DNA of 64,000 bases from an uncultured Collinsella sp. (lineage in GTDB: Bacteria > Actinomycetota > Coriobacteriia > Coriobacteriales > Coriobacteriaceae), in NCBI GenBank assembly GCA_900539035.1, contig UQAU01000001.1, positions 179,550 through 243,549 of the forward strand. The letters are read 5' to 3'. Below, piece by piece: positions 1 to 7,548 of this stretch (position 1 is the first letter of the stretch; each line of letters starts with the position of its first letter). A program made the position numbers and the translations under genes. The notes beneath the pieces are model-generated. The model searched no databases, had not been told where the DNA came from, and saw only the letters and a list, made by a program, of their open reading frames with translations.

Positions 1-356
1 GCCTTGGCCAGGACTTCGGTGCTGCATCTGCCGTCCTTGTCGAATATGGCCTTATCGTTTGGAAGGTCGCAGCCGAAGGCCCTCGCTGCGTCTATGACAA
101 TCTTGTCGGCTTCCTTACCACCGATCTTCGCTGCCTCTTCGATAGATAGAGGCTTGCCGAGAAACACGCTGAGCAGCCCGGTCAACAAGCCGCTTCCTGC
201 GGCGATCCCATAGTCCAGCCTACTCGCCTTGTCTACCGCGTCGTCGAATTCGAATTCCAGGGCTTCGAAGGAATCGAGAATCGAAAGTTCATTGGAGGCT
301 GGGCTTATGTCGAGTGTGCCGGCACTCGATACCGGGATGATTTCAAAATTGCTCAT
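1..356 (-). CDS. Hypothetical protein, 5' part only (runs off the left edge)
   Basis: Read on the minus strand from an ATG at 356, an uninterrupted frame of 118 codons continues past base 1, so only the N-terminal part is visible. It begins MSNFEIIPVSSAGTLDISP and has an acidic stretch (EALEFEFDDAVDKA) and then a short hydrophobic Gly/Leu-rich segment (DYGIAAGSGLLTGLLSVF, about residues 52-69) that could be a membrane-associating helix. A weak purine-rich ribosome-binding stretch precedes the ATG. I do not recognise the family. It diverges from the element's HTH/replication block and is probably another gene of the same ICE. The two short plus-strand frames over it look like shadows. Confidence 0.6.
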   Translation of the reverse strand, partial: MSNFEIIPVSSAGTLDISPASNELSILDSFEALEFEFDDAVDKASRLDYGIAAGSGLLTGLLSVFLGKPLSIEEAAKIGGKEADKIVIDAARAFGCDLPNDKAIFDKDGRCSTEVLAK

Positions 357-451
357 GTGCGGTCTTTCTCTTAGCGATGCGCTTTACACATCTCATCAAT
401 TATCCCACCTTTAATAACCGCCTTAGGAACATTCAGCTATATGGAGGAACT

Positions 452-470
452 CTGGGACAATTTGTCCCAG
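452..470. repeat. Perfect 19-bp palindrome, GGGACA-family copy 1
   Basis: CTGGGACAATTTGTCCCAG is a perfect dyad (9+1+9). Related copies are at 789-807, 3048-3064 and, in coding sequence, 7497-7512; a half-copy is at 23257-23268. Size and symmetry suit a dimeric regulator operator, but the binding protein is unknown. Confidence 0.6.
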
Positions 471-788
471 CTGATCTCCTTAGAATCCCTCCCACTGCTG
501 CTTGGTTGCTAAACGGAATCTTACAGATGACATTCTAAATTTACGTTTGCAAGCACCATGTCCATTAGGACGGACAGGCTCGAATAGCTCCAGGTAATAC
601 CATTTTTCAAGCTCGCCAACTACGCGTGAGCCTGTCGGTCAAGCCTGCCTGCACGTAAGAGCAGCATAAACACAGCACGGGTGGTGATGCGATGTACGTC
701 AGGAACAGTTAGCGCCGGGCGAAGGTCGCATTTCAGCATTGGCGCTGAGCATCCTGCACCGTCGAATAGCGAGGCACTTTCACAGCTG

Positions 789-807
789 CTGGGACAATCT
801 GTCTCAG
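789..807. repeat. Imperfect GGGACA-family palindrome, copy 2
   Basis: CTGGGACAATCTGTCTCAG, a variant of the 452-470 palindrome with two changes in the right arm. It lies about 180 bp upstream of the first HTH gene. Confidence 0.45.
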
Positions 808-986
808 CGAGACATCCAACCGATATTATGCCAGTTTCTTGAATATGGGACTTAGGGAACCCAAGGGAACCGAAGCCCATTCCTCTCAAAAGACTCCTTT
901 CCCGCTTTCGTGTAGAAGGCTGATGAACGTACATGGCGTAACGCCGCGGAACGCAGCGATACGGCGCGGAAAGGATAGGAGGACGC

Positions 987-1232
987 ATGAGACCACAAAG
1001 CGACTGCAGCGGCTGCACTGATCAGAACCAGGCCGTGAGTGGCCCCAGCGAATGGATGACCGTAGCCGAAATGCAGGAATACATGCATGCCGGAAGGACC
1101 AAGGCCTATGAGCTCATCAAGGCCGGAGAGGTCAGGTCGTACAGGCTGGGAAGGAGGATTCTCGTGAACAGGCTGTCTCTTGACCGATACATAAAAGCAA
1201 ACGGAACACTTGGCGACCAACCGAACAAATGA
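987..1232 (+). CDS. Small helix-turn-helix (excisionase-type) DNA-binding protein
   Basis: An 81-residue protein with an excisionase/MerR-like HTH_17 segment at about residues 22-70: EWMTVAEMQEYMHAGRTKAY, then a YRLGRRILVNRLSLDRYI end in which the helix pair is followed by a short beta wing. Such proteins bind DNA as accessory factors or plasmid/ICE regulators. The ATG at 987 follows a good AGGAGG site. It is the first gene of a block that continues with a second HTH protein, a winged-helix initiator and a DnaC-like loader, so a role in element replication or its control is likely. It is distinct from the xis gene next to the integrase. Confidence 0.7.
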   Translation: MRPQSDCSGCTDQNQAVSGPSEWMTVAEMQEYMHAGRTKAYELIKAGEVRSYRLGRRILVNRLSLDRYIKANGTLGDQPNK

Positions 1233-1327
1233 GGTCCGAGCCATGTTGATTGCACCCGAAGCTTCGGCGCTATCGAAGGGCGAGGCATCGTCTTGCCGCC
1301 TCAAACGAACTCGAAACGAGGCAGACG

Positions 1328-1570
1328 ATGAATGATGCAACAGGACCTAGACCAGTGCCACCTCAGGACTACTACAGCGCCCAGCAGGTGATGGACTTGC
1401 TGAGAATAAGCAAGAGAAGGCTGTACGAGCTCGCGGAACGCGATGATGACCCGCTGCCCCTCAGGACTTTCCCAGGGGCAAAGCGTGGATCGATAGCGGA
1501 TCGGAGGGAGCTCCGCGATTGGGTCCTTCGTAACACCGTCCTAGTCCGCGAGCGCGAGCAAAGGGGCTAG
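1328..1570 (+). CDS. Second small HTH DNA-binding protein
   Basis: Eighty residues. The segment YYSAQQVMDLLRISKRRLYE at about 15-34 is a typical HTH_17/excisionase helix pair, followed by PGAKRGSIADRRELRDWVLR. I chose the ATG at 1328, which has GAGG upstream, over an upstream TTG at 1250 whose extra 26 residues (HPKLRRYRRARHR...) look like translated non-coding sequence. It sits between the first HTH gene and the winged-helix initiator, only 7 bp before the latter, so the three probably share a transcript. Family assignment is by motif only. Confidence 0.6.
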   Translation: MNDATGPRPVPPQDYYSAQQVMDLLRISKRRLYELAERDDDPLPLRTFPGAKRGSIADRRELRDWVLRNTVLVREREQRG

Positions 1571-1577
1571 GAGAAAA

Positions 1578-2063
1578 ATGAAGGACATCAAGAGCGCGGG
1601 TGATGAGCGCGCTTCCCCTGAAGGGTTCATCACGTTGCATGGGTTCATGATGAAAGGAATGGGACTCTCTGGAGTCCCGCTCCTCGTCTTTGCCCGCATC
1701 TACGGCTTCAACTCGGCAGGATTAGACTTTTATGAGAGCAAGCCCCATCTCGCAAGCTTCCTGAACACAACGGAGAGGTCCGTATACAGGGCCTTCTCGG
1801 ACCTGCTCGAAAAGGGGCTGATCCAGGAGTCGGGCTCCCATCGACACGCAAGCGGCGTCGAGACGAAGTGCTACTCGGTCGTATGGTCGGCCATTCCCCC
1901 GAGGGCGAGGGGTCCAGACCCTGACAAAACGTCACCCCCTGACAAAACGTCACCCCCTGAAATCTTGTCAGTCGAAAGGGCACAGGGGGATGACGAATCT
2001 TCAGTCCCCGGGCTGACGAATTGTCAGCCGATAAGAAAGGCTGATAACAAAGGTTTCAGATAG
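1578..2063 (+). CDS. Winged-helix replication-initiator-like protein with iterons inside its gene
   Basis: A 161-residue protein. Residues about 30-90 form a winged helix of the replication-initiator/DnaD-like kind (VPLLVFARIYGF, FLNTTERSVYRAFSDLLEKGLI). The C-terminal 50 residues are low-complexity (DKTSPPDKTSPPEI), and their DNA consists of direct repeats 1921-2027 listed separately. The ATG at 1578 follows an AGGAG site after the preceding stop. The next gene, 15 bp on, encodes a DnaC-like helicase loader. Initiator with internal repeats followed by a loader is the layout of lambda O-P. The initiator role is an inference from fold and context. Confidence 0.6.
   Translation: MKDIKSAGDERASPEGFITLHGFMMKGMGLSGVPLLVFARIYGFNSAGLDFYESKPHLASFLNTTERSVYRAFSDLLEKGLIQESGSHRHASGVETKCYSVVWSAIPPRARGPDPDKTSPPDKTSPPEILSVERAQGDDESSVPGLTNCQPIRKADNKGFR
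1921..2027. repeat. Iteron-like repeats, candidate replication origin
   Basis: Five related 15-16-bp dyad repeats lie inside the 3' part of the initiator gene: CTGACAAAACGTCACC at 1921 and again at 1939, CTGAAATCTTGTCAG at 1957, a weaker ATGACGAATCTTCAG at 1990, and CTGACGAATTGTCAG at 2013. The first three are spaced exactly 18 bp apart. A relatively AT-rich stretch (about 2028-2070) follows. Iterons in the initiator gene followed by an AT-rich segment resemble lambda-type origins. Origin function is an inference. Confidence 0.5.
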
Positions 2064-2078
2064 GAAAGGCGGCCTCGT

Positions 2079-2912
2079 TTGAAGGACGAGAGGAATCCAT
2101 TCATTACGCTCGAGGAGGCAAGGGCCAGGGGATTGAGGCACTCCGAGCCGGAACCGGTTGCCTGCACGTACTGCGGGCGGGCAACCGTTCCCCTCGGCAT
2201 CGAGTACGGCGGCGAGGTCAGGTGGATCACCCATGAGCCCTGCGGCTGCCCGGAAGAGCTCGAGGCAAAGCGGAAAGAGGAGGAGAGGGAGGCCAAGGAG
2301 GCCGAGTCCAAGCTCCAATCCAAGTTCCTCAAGGCGGGTATCGCCAGGCGCTTCCTCGGCGCGAGGGTCGACCTCGAGGCATCGGCTCGGTACCTGTCTA
2401 GCTTCGGGGGAAACAGGGGAGCCGGGCTCTACATCGAGGGATGCGTGGGCTCCGGAAAGACCTACGCGGCAAGCGCCATCGCGAAGGCGTTCGTTCTGTC
2501 GGGCTACAGCGTGGCCATGGGAACGACCCTCTCAATGCTCGAGGAGATCAAGCGCAGCTACGACGACGACCGCGCGCCTGGCATCAGCCGCTATGTCGGC
2601 AGCGACGTCCTGATCATGGACGACATAGGCAAGGAGACGACCAGCTCCTGGGCCCTCACAAACCTCTTCCAAATCGTCAACTCCCGCTACGAGGACATGC
2701 TCCCGACCATATACACGTCGCAGTACGACGTAGACACGCTGCTGTCCCGGATGGCCAGATACGGGGACCGCGAGACCGCCGAGGCGATCGTCTCGAGGAT
2801 CGTGCAGACCTCGACGCATGTCCGCCTGCCGAATAGGGACAGAAGGCGCGAATCCAGCTTTTTCGGTGAAGACGGAACCAAGGGAACCCAAGCGAACCTT
2901 AGGCGTCGATGA
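2079..2912 (+). CDS. DnaC/IstB-like AAA+ ATPase (helicase loader)
   Basis: A 277-residue AAA+ protein. It has a possible N-terminal zinc site (CTYCGR near residue 29 and PCGC near 54), a charged coiled segment (EAKRKEEEREAKEAE), Walker A GCVGSGKT (about 121-128) and Walker B VLIMDDIGKE (about 177). This is the DnaC/DnaI/IstB pattern; such proteins load the replicative helicase. The start is a TTG at 2079 preceded by GGAAAGGCGG, since no upstream ATG is available in frame. It is 15 bp downstream of the initiator-like gene and probably acts with it in replication of the excised element. An IstB-type role is unlikely because no istA partner is present. Confidence 0.78.
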   Translation: MKDERNPFITLEEARARGLRHSEPEPVACTYCGRATVPLGIEYGGEVRWITHEPCGCPEELEAKRKEEEREAKEAESKLQSKFLKAGIARRFLGARVDLEASARYLSSFGGNRGAGLYIEGCVGSGKTYAASAIAKAFVLSGYSVAMGTTLSMLEEIKRSYDDDRAPGISRYVGSDVLIMDDIGKETTSSWALTNLFQIVNSRYEDMLPTIYTSQYDVDTLLSRMARYGDRETAEAIVSRIVQTSTHVRLPNRDRRRESSFFGEDGTKGTQANLRRR

Positions 2913-3047
2913 CGGCAGCAGCGTCCCTCCCACTGCTGGTATAAGCGCATTTGGCGGCGAGGAAGAGCTGGTCAGCTGAAACATCCCCGCAAACGAAAAC
3001 CGAGCTCGTGACTCCTAGCGCCTCGCCGCCGCCAAGCAGAGACCCAC

Positions 3048-3064
3048 TGGGACAGATTGTCCCA
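3048..3064. repeat. GGGACA-family palindrome, copy 3
   Basis: TGGGACAGATTGTCCCA, a near-perfect 17-bp dyad, ends 18 bp before the ATG at 3082 and just upstream of its AAAGGA ribosome-binding site. The position fits an operator or 5'-leader element for the gene at 3082. Confidence 0.5.
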
Positions 3065-3081
3065 CCGACGAAAGGACCGAC

Positions 3082-3606
3082 ATGGAGGGCTTCGCACCCA
3101 TCACCGGAGAGGAGCACGAGCTCCTCGTGGCCAAGTGCCAGGAGAACGGCTGGCTCAAGCGCGGCGGCTACGACTGGCAGGATGACCCCTTCATGGAGGA
3201 ATACCCCTACGAGTTCTCCAAGGCCGAGAGCATCGAGGATCTCCGCAACGCGTTCGCGCGCGGGAACTGGGCCATCAGGCAGGGTTTCGTCTACGAGGAC
3301 CTCGCCTTCATCCAGCAGGTCAACGGCGGCGACGAATGGTGGACCTGCAAGCGCTTCGACGGGGAATGGGTCGACTTCGAGAGCTGGAGCTTCGGTCGGA
3401 TATCGCTAGACCCCGCGGAGTTCGAGGACGCGATGCTACATATGCGTCACGCGACCAAGGAGGAGTGCACATCCCTGCGCTACATGGACTCGAAGATACC
3501 CGAGAGGCCTCAGAGCCTCGCCGACAGGGCCCAGGGAGCCATCCAGGCGTCAGCAACGCTCGATTCCGCAACTCAGCACCGACAAGGACCCAACCACACA
3601 AGATAA
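3082..3606 (+). CDS. Acidic hypothetical ICE protein
   Basis: A 174-residue acidic soluble protein of unrecognised family. Notable features are LRNAFARGNWAIRQGFVYED (about residues 55-74), a Trp-rich segment (GGDEWWTCKRFDGEWVDFESWSF, about 83-105) and a polar C-terminal tail. Small acidic proteins in conjugative elements are often antirestriction or single-strand-DNA-entry functions, but no ArdA motif can be assigned. The ATG at 3082 follows GAAAGGA. The GGGACA palindrome at 3048-3064 lies directly upstream. It precedes the DUF3801/VirD4 pair. Confidence 0.6.
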   Translation: MEGFAPITGEEHELLVAKCQENGWLKRGGYDWQDDPFMEEYPYEFSKAESIEDLRNAFARGNWAIRQGFVYEDLAFIQQVNGGDEWWTCKRFDGEWVDFESWSFGRISLDPAEFEDAMLHMRHATKEECTSLRYMDSKIPERPQSLADRAQGAIQASATLDSATQHRQGPNHTR

Positions 3607-3636
3607 GCCAGGAAACTTAGAGAAAGGCGGCATGTT

Positions 3637-4185
3637 ATGCCAAGCGACTACGGGGACGACTCCGGCGAGAAGCTCGTCGACTGGATGCTGAGAATCGGGC
3701 AGGATGCGGGCGGCGCGGCGATGTCGGCAGGCGCCGAAAGGCTCGCAAACGCCTTCAGGAACGCGCGCGGCCAGGTCGCAGGGACCCCGGACGCCGTCGC
3801 CGAAGAACTGGAAGACGCGCCTCAGTGGGCGAAGCTCAGCATGGCTGAGTTCGAGCAGCTTCCGGAATACGAATCCATCAGGCAGCTCATCGACGAGGAA
3901 CTGGACAGGGCCTCCATCGAGCATGCCTTCCACAACGATGGCGAGCGTGGCTTCCTCGTTTTCAAGGTCGAAGACGCGCCGGACGTCGACGAGGTTTTCG
4001 CGGACCTCGAGAGGAAGGCGTCCGAGGCGCTTGACGAAGCCAAGGAGAGGATCGCCCAGCCCAAGTCCAGGGATGCTGAGAGGCTCGCCGTGAAAGCCGA
4101 GCAGGCCAAGGCCGCCTCGGCTGCAAGCAAGGCAGCCCGAGAACAGGTTCGCCAGGGGGAGCGCTTGGAGCAGAAGGCTCGATGA
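3637..4185 (+). CDS. DUF3801-like conjugation-associated protein
   Basis: A 182-residue, highly charged protein. The N-terminal GEKLVDWMLRIGQDAGGAAM is followed by an alpha/beta region (SIEHAFHNDGERGFLVFKVEDAPDVDEVFADLERKA) and a long coiled-coil tail rich in Ala/Lys/Glu. This pattern matches DUF3801 proteins encoded directly upstream of VirD4/TcpA genes in Gram-positive ICEs of the Tn1549 type. The ATG at 3637 follows AAAGGCGG. Its stop overlaps the VirD4 start (ATGA), indicating translational coupling and a likely role at the coupling-protein/relaxosome interface. The precise function is unknown. Confidence 0.65.
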   Translation: MPSDYGDDSGEKLVDWMLRIGQDAGGAAMSAGAERLANAFRNARGQVAGTPDAVAEELEDAPQWAKLSMAEFEQLPEYESIRQLIDEELDRASIEHAFHNDGERGFLVFKVEDAPDVDEVFADLERKASEALDEAKERIAQPKSRDAERLAVKAEQAKAASAASKAAREQVRQGERLEQKAR

Positions 4186-6023
4186 GAAGCGATGTGCTCT
4201 TCGCCGCCATATGCTCGGCGATCTCCTTCCTCGTCGGAAACGTCATCGCGGGCCATGCCCAGGAAACCGGGACCAACCCGCTCATGGCGGGTGGGGGATT
4301 CGCGGAAACCCTCCCCGACTCCCTTGCATCGGGCCACCTCTTCTACGCAGACACCCTCTCCGTCGCGATCGGCGCGGCCTGCGCCTGCGCGGTGTGGCTT
4401 TTCTGGGCCAGGGAGGCTGAGCGCATGGGAAACTACCGGCGCGGCGAGGAGCATGGAAGCTCCAGGTGGGCGACCGCCAAGGAGATGGGGGCCTACGCGG
4501 ATTCCAAGGATCCGGACAACAACATCATCCTCTCCTCGCGATCCAAGAAGCGCTTCATCGACACGTCCCACGACCAGAGGACGGAGACCAACAACAACAT
4601 GCTCGTGGTGGGAGGACCCGGAACGGGCAAGACCCGCTACTACGTCAAGCCGAACCTCTACCAGCTGAACGCCAACTACTTCATCACCGACCCGAAGGGG
4701 ACGCTGATCATGGACATCGGCTGGCTCTTCGAGGAATCGGGCTACGACATCCTCACCTTCGACACCATCGACTTCTCCAGGTCCATGCACTTCAACCCTC
4801 TCGCCTACGTACGCGACGAGAAGGGCATCCTGAAGTTCGTGGAGTGCCTCGTGAAGAACACGACGGGCGACAAGGAGCATTCCGGCGACCCCTTCTGGGA
4901 GAACGCCGAGAAGCTCCTCTACACGGCGCTGGTGGGATACCTGATCGCCCACTGCCCGCCCGAGGACCGGAACGTCGGCGGCCTCATCATGCTGCTCGCC
5001 CTCGCAGACGCCCGCGAGGACGACGAGGACTACATGAGCCCGCTCGACATGCTTTTCAACGAGATCGAGACGGGCAGGCGCCTGGCTCCCAAGGCCACGG
5101 CCACCGCCTACGACCCCGAGCGGAGGGACTTCGACGAGGGGGTCGAGGCATTCGAGTGGATCGAGGTCGGCAAGCCCGCGAAGCCGGAAGAGGACTTCTC
5201 CCTGGCCACCTACAAGCAGTTCAAGGTGGCGGCCGGCAAGACAATGAAGTCCATCATGGTCAGCTGCAACGTCCGCATGAAGCCCTTCGACATCGACGAG
5301 GTCCGCGAGATCCTCTCCTACGACGAGATGGACCTCGGCCACCTGGGCGACGCGAGCAGGAAGACCGTGGTCTTCGCGTCCATGTCGGACACGGACTCCA
5401 CCTTCGACTTCCTGTTCGCGCTGCTCATGCACTTGGCGATGGACACGCTATGCGAGGTCGCGCTCTCGAGGTTCCAGGGCCGGCTCCCGCGCCCCGTCCA
5501 CTTCATGTTCGACGAGTTCGCCAACATCGGCCGGGTGCCCGACTTCGAGCGGATGATCACCGTGACGCGCAGCCGCAACATCGCCGTGTCGATGATCCTG
5601 CAGTCCCTCTCGCAGCTCAAGGAGACCTACGGCGACAACAACGCAGCCACCATCGTCAACGCCTGCGACACCTTCGTCTATCTCGGCGGCAAGTCAAACG
5701 AGACCAACAAGGAGATATCGGAGATGGTGGGCAAGCAGACCGTGAAGAACATGACGGTGAACGACTCCCGCGGAGCAAACCCCTCCACCACGAGGAACTA
5801 CGGCGTGTTCGAGCGAGACCTGATACAGGCCTCCGAGATAGCGCGAATGCCGAGGGACGAGGGATTGGTGCTGATCAACGGCGCGCAGCCCTTCAAGGAC
5901 AAGAAATACGACCTGCGCAAGCATCCGAGGTCGGCAAGGCTCGAAGGCCGCGGTCCGTTCGACTTCAAGGAATACAGAGCGAGGAGGTGGGCCTATGAGA
6001 GGGATTCCCTCGTAGCTGAGTGA
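4182..6023 (+). CDS. VirD4/TraG-type type IV coupling protein
   Basis: A 613-residue coupling ATPase that delivers the relaxase-DNA complex to the mating channel. Two N-terminal membrane segments (about residues 5-24 and 58-76) precede the cytoplasmic motor. Walker A is GGPGTGKT (144-151), Walker B lies in HFMFDEFANIG (about 440-450), and the conserved TRSRNI and SLSQLKETYG segments follow. Length and order match the VirD4/TraG family of Gram-positive ICEs. The start overlaps the stop of the DUF3801 gene. It is the strongest single indication that the element is conjugative. No frame disruption is seen. Confidence 0.92.
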   Translation: MRSDVLFAAICSAISFLVGNVIAGHAQETGTNPLMAGGGFAETLPDSLASGHLFYADTLSVAIGAACACAVWLFWAREAERMGNYRRGEEHGSSRWATAKEMGAYADSKDPDNNIILSSRSKKRFIDTSHDQRTETNNNMLVVGGPGTGKTRYYVKPNLYQLNANYFITDPKGTLIMDIGWLFEESGYDILTFDTIDFSRSMHFNPLAYVRDEKGILKFVECLVKNTTGDKEHSGDPFWENAEKLLYTALVGYLIAHCPPEDRNVGGLIMLLALADAREDDEDYMSPLDMLFNEIETGRRLAPKATATAYDPERRDFDEGVEAFEWIEVGKPAKPEEDFSLATYKQFKVAAGKTMKSIMVSCNVRMKPFDIDEVREILSYDEMDLGHLGDASRKTVVFASMSDTDSTFDFLFALLMHLAMDTLCEVALSRFQGRLPRPVHFMFDEFANIGRVPDFERMITVTRSRNIAVSMILQSLSQLKETYGDNNAATIVNACDTFVYLGGKSNETNKEISEMVGKQTVKNMTVNDSRGANPSTTRNYGVFERDLIQASEIARMPRDEGLVLINGAQPFKDKKYDLRKHPRSARLEGRGPFDFKEYRARRWAYERDSLVAE

Positions 6024-6111
6024 GGGTTGCGGCAAGCGCGCGGCGCACAAGGCATCGGAACGCTTCCACACATGCCGATGCTGCCGCAGCCCCATGCAAA
6101 GGAGCACGCAC

Positions 6112-6204
6112 GTGCCCCTGAACCCAATTCTAACACCCCGCGACAGCCCATCTTCCACATGCGGGCCAGGGGTGACAATCACATGCAAAGGAGACACATG
6201 CTAA
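6112..6204 (+). CDS. Possible 30-codon leader ORF before the pilin-like gene
   Basis: A GTG at 6112 follows a strong AAAGGAG site. It opens a 30-residue frame (MPLNPILTPRDSPSSTCGPG...) whose stop lies just past the ATG of the next gene at 6198, in another frame. The arrangement would allow translational coupling of the small membrane protein. There is no homology support and it could be chance. Confidence 0.22.
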   Translation: MPLNPILTPRDSPSSTCGPGVTITCKGDTC

Positions 6205-6413
6205 ACAACATCATCAGCCTCGTTTCGGGCTGCGTGACGTTCCTGGGCGGCTTCCTCGTCGTCTGGGGCGCGGTCAGCCTCGGCCTCGCAATCCGCGAGC
6301 AGCAGGGCGGCAGCCAGATCGCGAGCGCGATTTCCACCATCGCCGGCGGCGCGATCATCATCGCCGCATCCATCTACTTCGGACAGCTGGACACTTCCTG
6401 GCTCCCTAACTAG
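6198..6413 (+). CDS. Small two-helix membrane protein, pilin-like (Maff2/VirB2-like)
   Basis: A 71-residue protein with two hydrophobic helices (about 7-30 and 42-62) joined by a polar REQQGGSQ loop. This is typical of the Maff2/TrbC-like small membrane proteins encoded between the coupling protein and PrgI in Gram-positive ICEs. They are thought to be VirB2-type channel or pilus subunits. The ATG at 6198 is preceded by AAAGGAG; upstream in-frame codons lack a comparable site and read as non-coding. It lies 9 bp before prgI in the transfer operon. Confidence 0.7.
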   Translation: MLNNIISLVSGCVTFLGGFLVVWGAVSLGLAIREQQGGSQIASAISTIAGGAIIIAASIYFGQLDTSWLPN

Positions 6414-6422
6414 GAGGTTGGA

Positions 6423-6833
6423 ATGTCCCTTCAGATCCCCGTCCAGAAGGACATCGGAGAGTACGAGGAGAAGATCGTCGGCAAGCTCAGCCTCAGGACG
6501 CTCGTCTGCGTGACCCTCGGCTTCGCAAGCGCCATAGCAACGGCGGCGATCATCTACTTCTGGATCGGCATCGAGGTCTCGAATGCCGCCTTCCCGGTCA
6601 TGTGCGCAAGCCTCCCGTTCTGGCTGGCAGGCTTCTGGCGGCCTTTCGGCATGAGGCTCGAGCAATTCATCCCCAGGTTCGCCGCCCACCACCTCGATGA
6701 CCAATCCCTCCTCTACAGGAGCCCGACCGACCCGGCAATCGCCGCAGTCAAGACGGGCAAGACCAACAGGCGCGCACGACGCGCAGCCAAGCGAAAGGGG
6801 GCAGAGCTCCATGAGCCAACGAAACAGCAATGA
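6423..6833 (+). CDS. prgI: PrgI-family type IV secretion membrane protein (VirB3-like)
   Basis: A 136-residue protein starting MSLQIPVQKDIGEYEEKIVGKLSLR, the PrgI-family N-terminus, followed by two membrane helices (about 28-50 and 55-75) and a basic C-terminal tail. PrgI proteins correspond to VirB3 and normally sit directly upstream of the VirB4 ATPase, as here, where the genes overlap by 23 bp. AGGAGG precedes the ATG at 6423. It forms part of the mating channel at the membrane. Confidence 0.8.
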   Translation: MSLQIPVQKDIGEYEEKIVGKLSLRTLVCVTLGFASAIATAAIIYFWIGIEVSNAAFPVMCASLPFWLAGFWRPFGMRLEQFIPRFAAHHLDDQSLLYRSPTDPAIAAVKTGKTNRRARRAAKRKGAELHEPTKQQ

Positions 6834-7497
6834 CATGAAAGCGCCGCAGGCCAGGCCCGGGATGCTGGCACTGCTCCTTGGGGGCGCCGGCAAGACCAGC
6901 AAGACCAAGAAGGCGAGCGACGAGAAGGCGAAATCCCAGAAGAGGCTCAGGCGCTCGGCGAAAGACATATTGCGCTACATCGGCTACGACGCCATGTACA
7001 AGGACGGCATAGCCCAGGTGGAGGACGGCCTCTTCAGCCAGACCATCGAGTTCTCCGACATCAGCTACCAATCCGCAAGAAAGGAGAACCAGGAGAACGT
7101 ATTCACCGTGCTATCGAGCCTCTACAACTACTTCAGCGCGGACACCTGCTTCCAGCTCACCATCGCAAACGTGCCCATCCCCGACAGGGAGATCGGCAAG
7201 AGGGCGTTCTTCGAAAAGGGCGACGAAGCGACCTCCAAGTACGTCGAGGAGTACAACGGCATCCTCAACGACAAGATGAGGGAGGGCTTCTCCAACCTCG
7301 AGCGCCACAGGTACCTGACCTACATGGTCGGCGCCGCCGACGTCGACGGTGCAATCCCAAAGCTCTCGCGCATCAAGGGCGACTGCATCCAGACCCTCTC
7401 GCGAGTCCGGTGCCAGGCGCACGCCCTCGACGGCACCGAGCGCCTGCGCGCACTCCAGTCGCAGCTCAGGCCGAAAAGCGAGTTCACCTTCGACTAG
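6811..7497 (+). CDS. VirB4 N-terminal fragment (ends at the amber codon)
   Basis: The 228-residue N-terminal piece of the VirB4-like gene starts at ATG 6811 inside the 3' end of prgI. It contains a basic start (AGKTSKTKKASDEKAKSQKRLRRSAKDIL) and the alpha/beta N-terminal domain that contacts other channel proteins (DGIAQVEDGLFSQTIEFSDISYQ). It has no nucleotide-binding motif and would not be an ATPase alone. Confidence 0.6.
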   Translation: MSQRNSNDMKAPQARPGMLALLLGGAGKTSKTKKASDEKAKSQKRLRRSAKDILRYIGYDAMYKDGIAQVEDGLFSQTIEFSDISYQSARKENQENVFTVLSSLYNYFSADTCFQLTIANVPIPDREIGKRAFFEKGDEATSKYVEEYNGILNDKMREGFSNLERHRYLTYMVGAADVDGAIPKLSRIKGDCIQTLSRVRCQAHALDGTERLRALQSQLRPKSEFTFD

Positions 7498-7548
7498 GAC
7501 AAACTGTCCCACAAATCGAGCCTGCGCACCAAGGACCTCATCGCGCCT

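Larger units (their letters stand above)
357..986. other. 630-bp intergenic region of the ICE with palindromes
   Basis: No convincing gene is seen between the divergent hypothetical gene and the first HTH gene. The region holds two copies of a palindromic element, perfect at 452-470 (CTGGGACAATTTGTCCCAG) and imperfect at 789-807. It also has a 9-bp inverted repeat, GACAGGCTC (573-581) with GAGCCTGTC (628-636). Divergent promoters must lie here, and the region could hold regulatory sites or an origin of transfer, but nothing proves either. The relaxase that would mark an oriT is not in the window. Confidence 0.5.

Noticed and set aside
452..470. SOS (LexA) box
   Set aside because: GGGACA-N3-TGTCCC does not match the actinobacterial (TCGAAC-N4-GTTCGA) or Bacillus-type (CGAAC-N4-GTTCG) boxes.
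1921..1957. Simple coding repeat (DKTSPP) without DNA meaning
   Set aside because: Not accepted as the only explanation, because the third, fourth and fifth copies keep the DNA dyad while the encoded residues differ.
2079..2912. IstB of an IS21 element
   Set aside because: No istA or IS ends are nearby; the gene follows an initiator-like gene, so a DnaC-type loader fits better.
3822..5432. 536-codon minus-strand frame over the DUF3801 and VirD4 genes
   Set aside because: It is antisense to clearly conserved coding sequence; long antisense frames are common in high-GC DNA.
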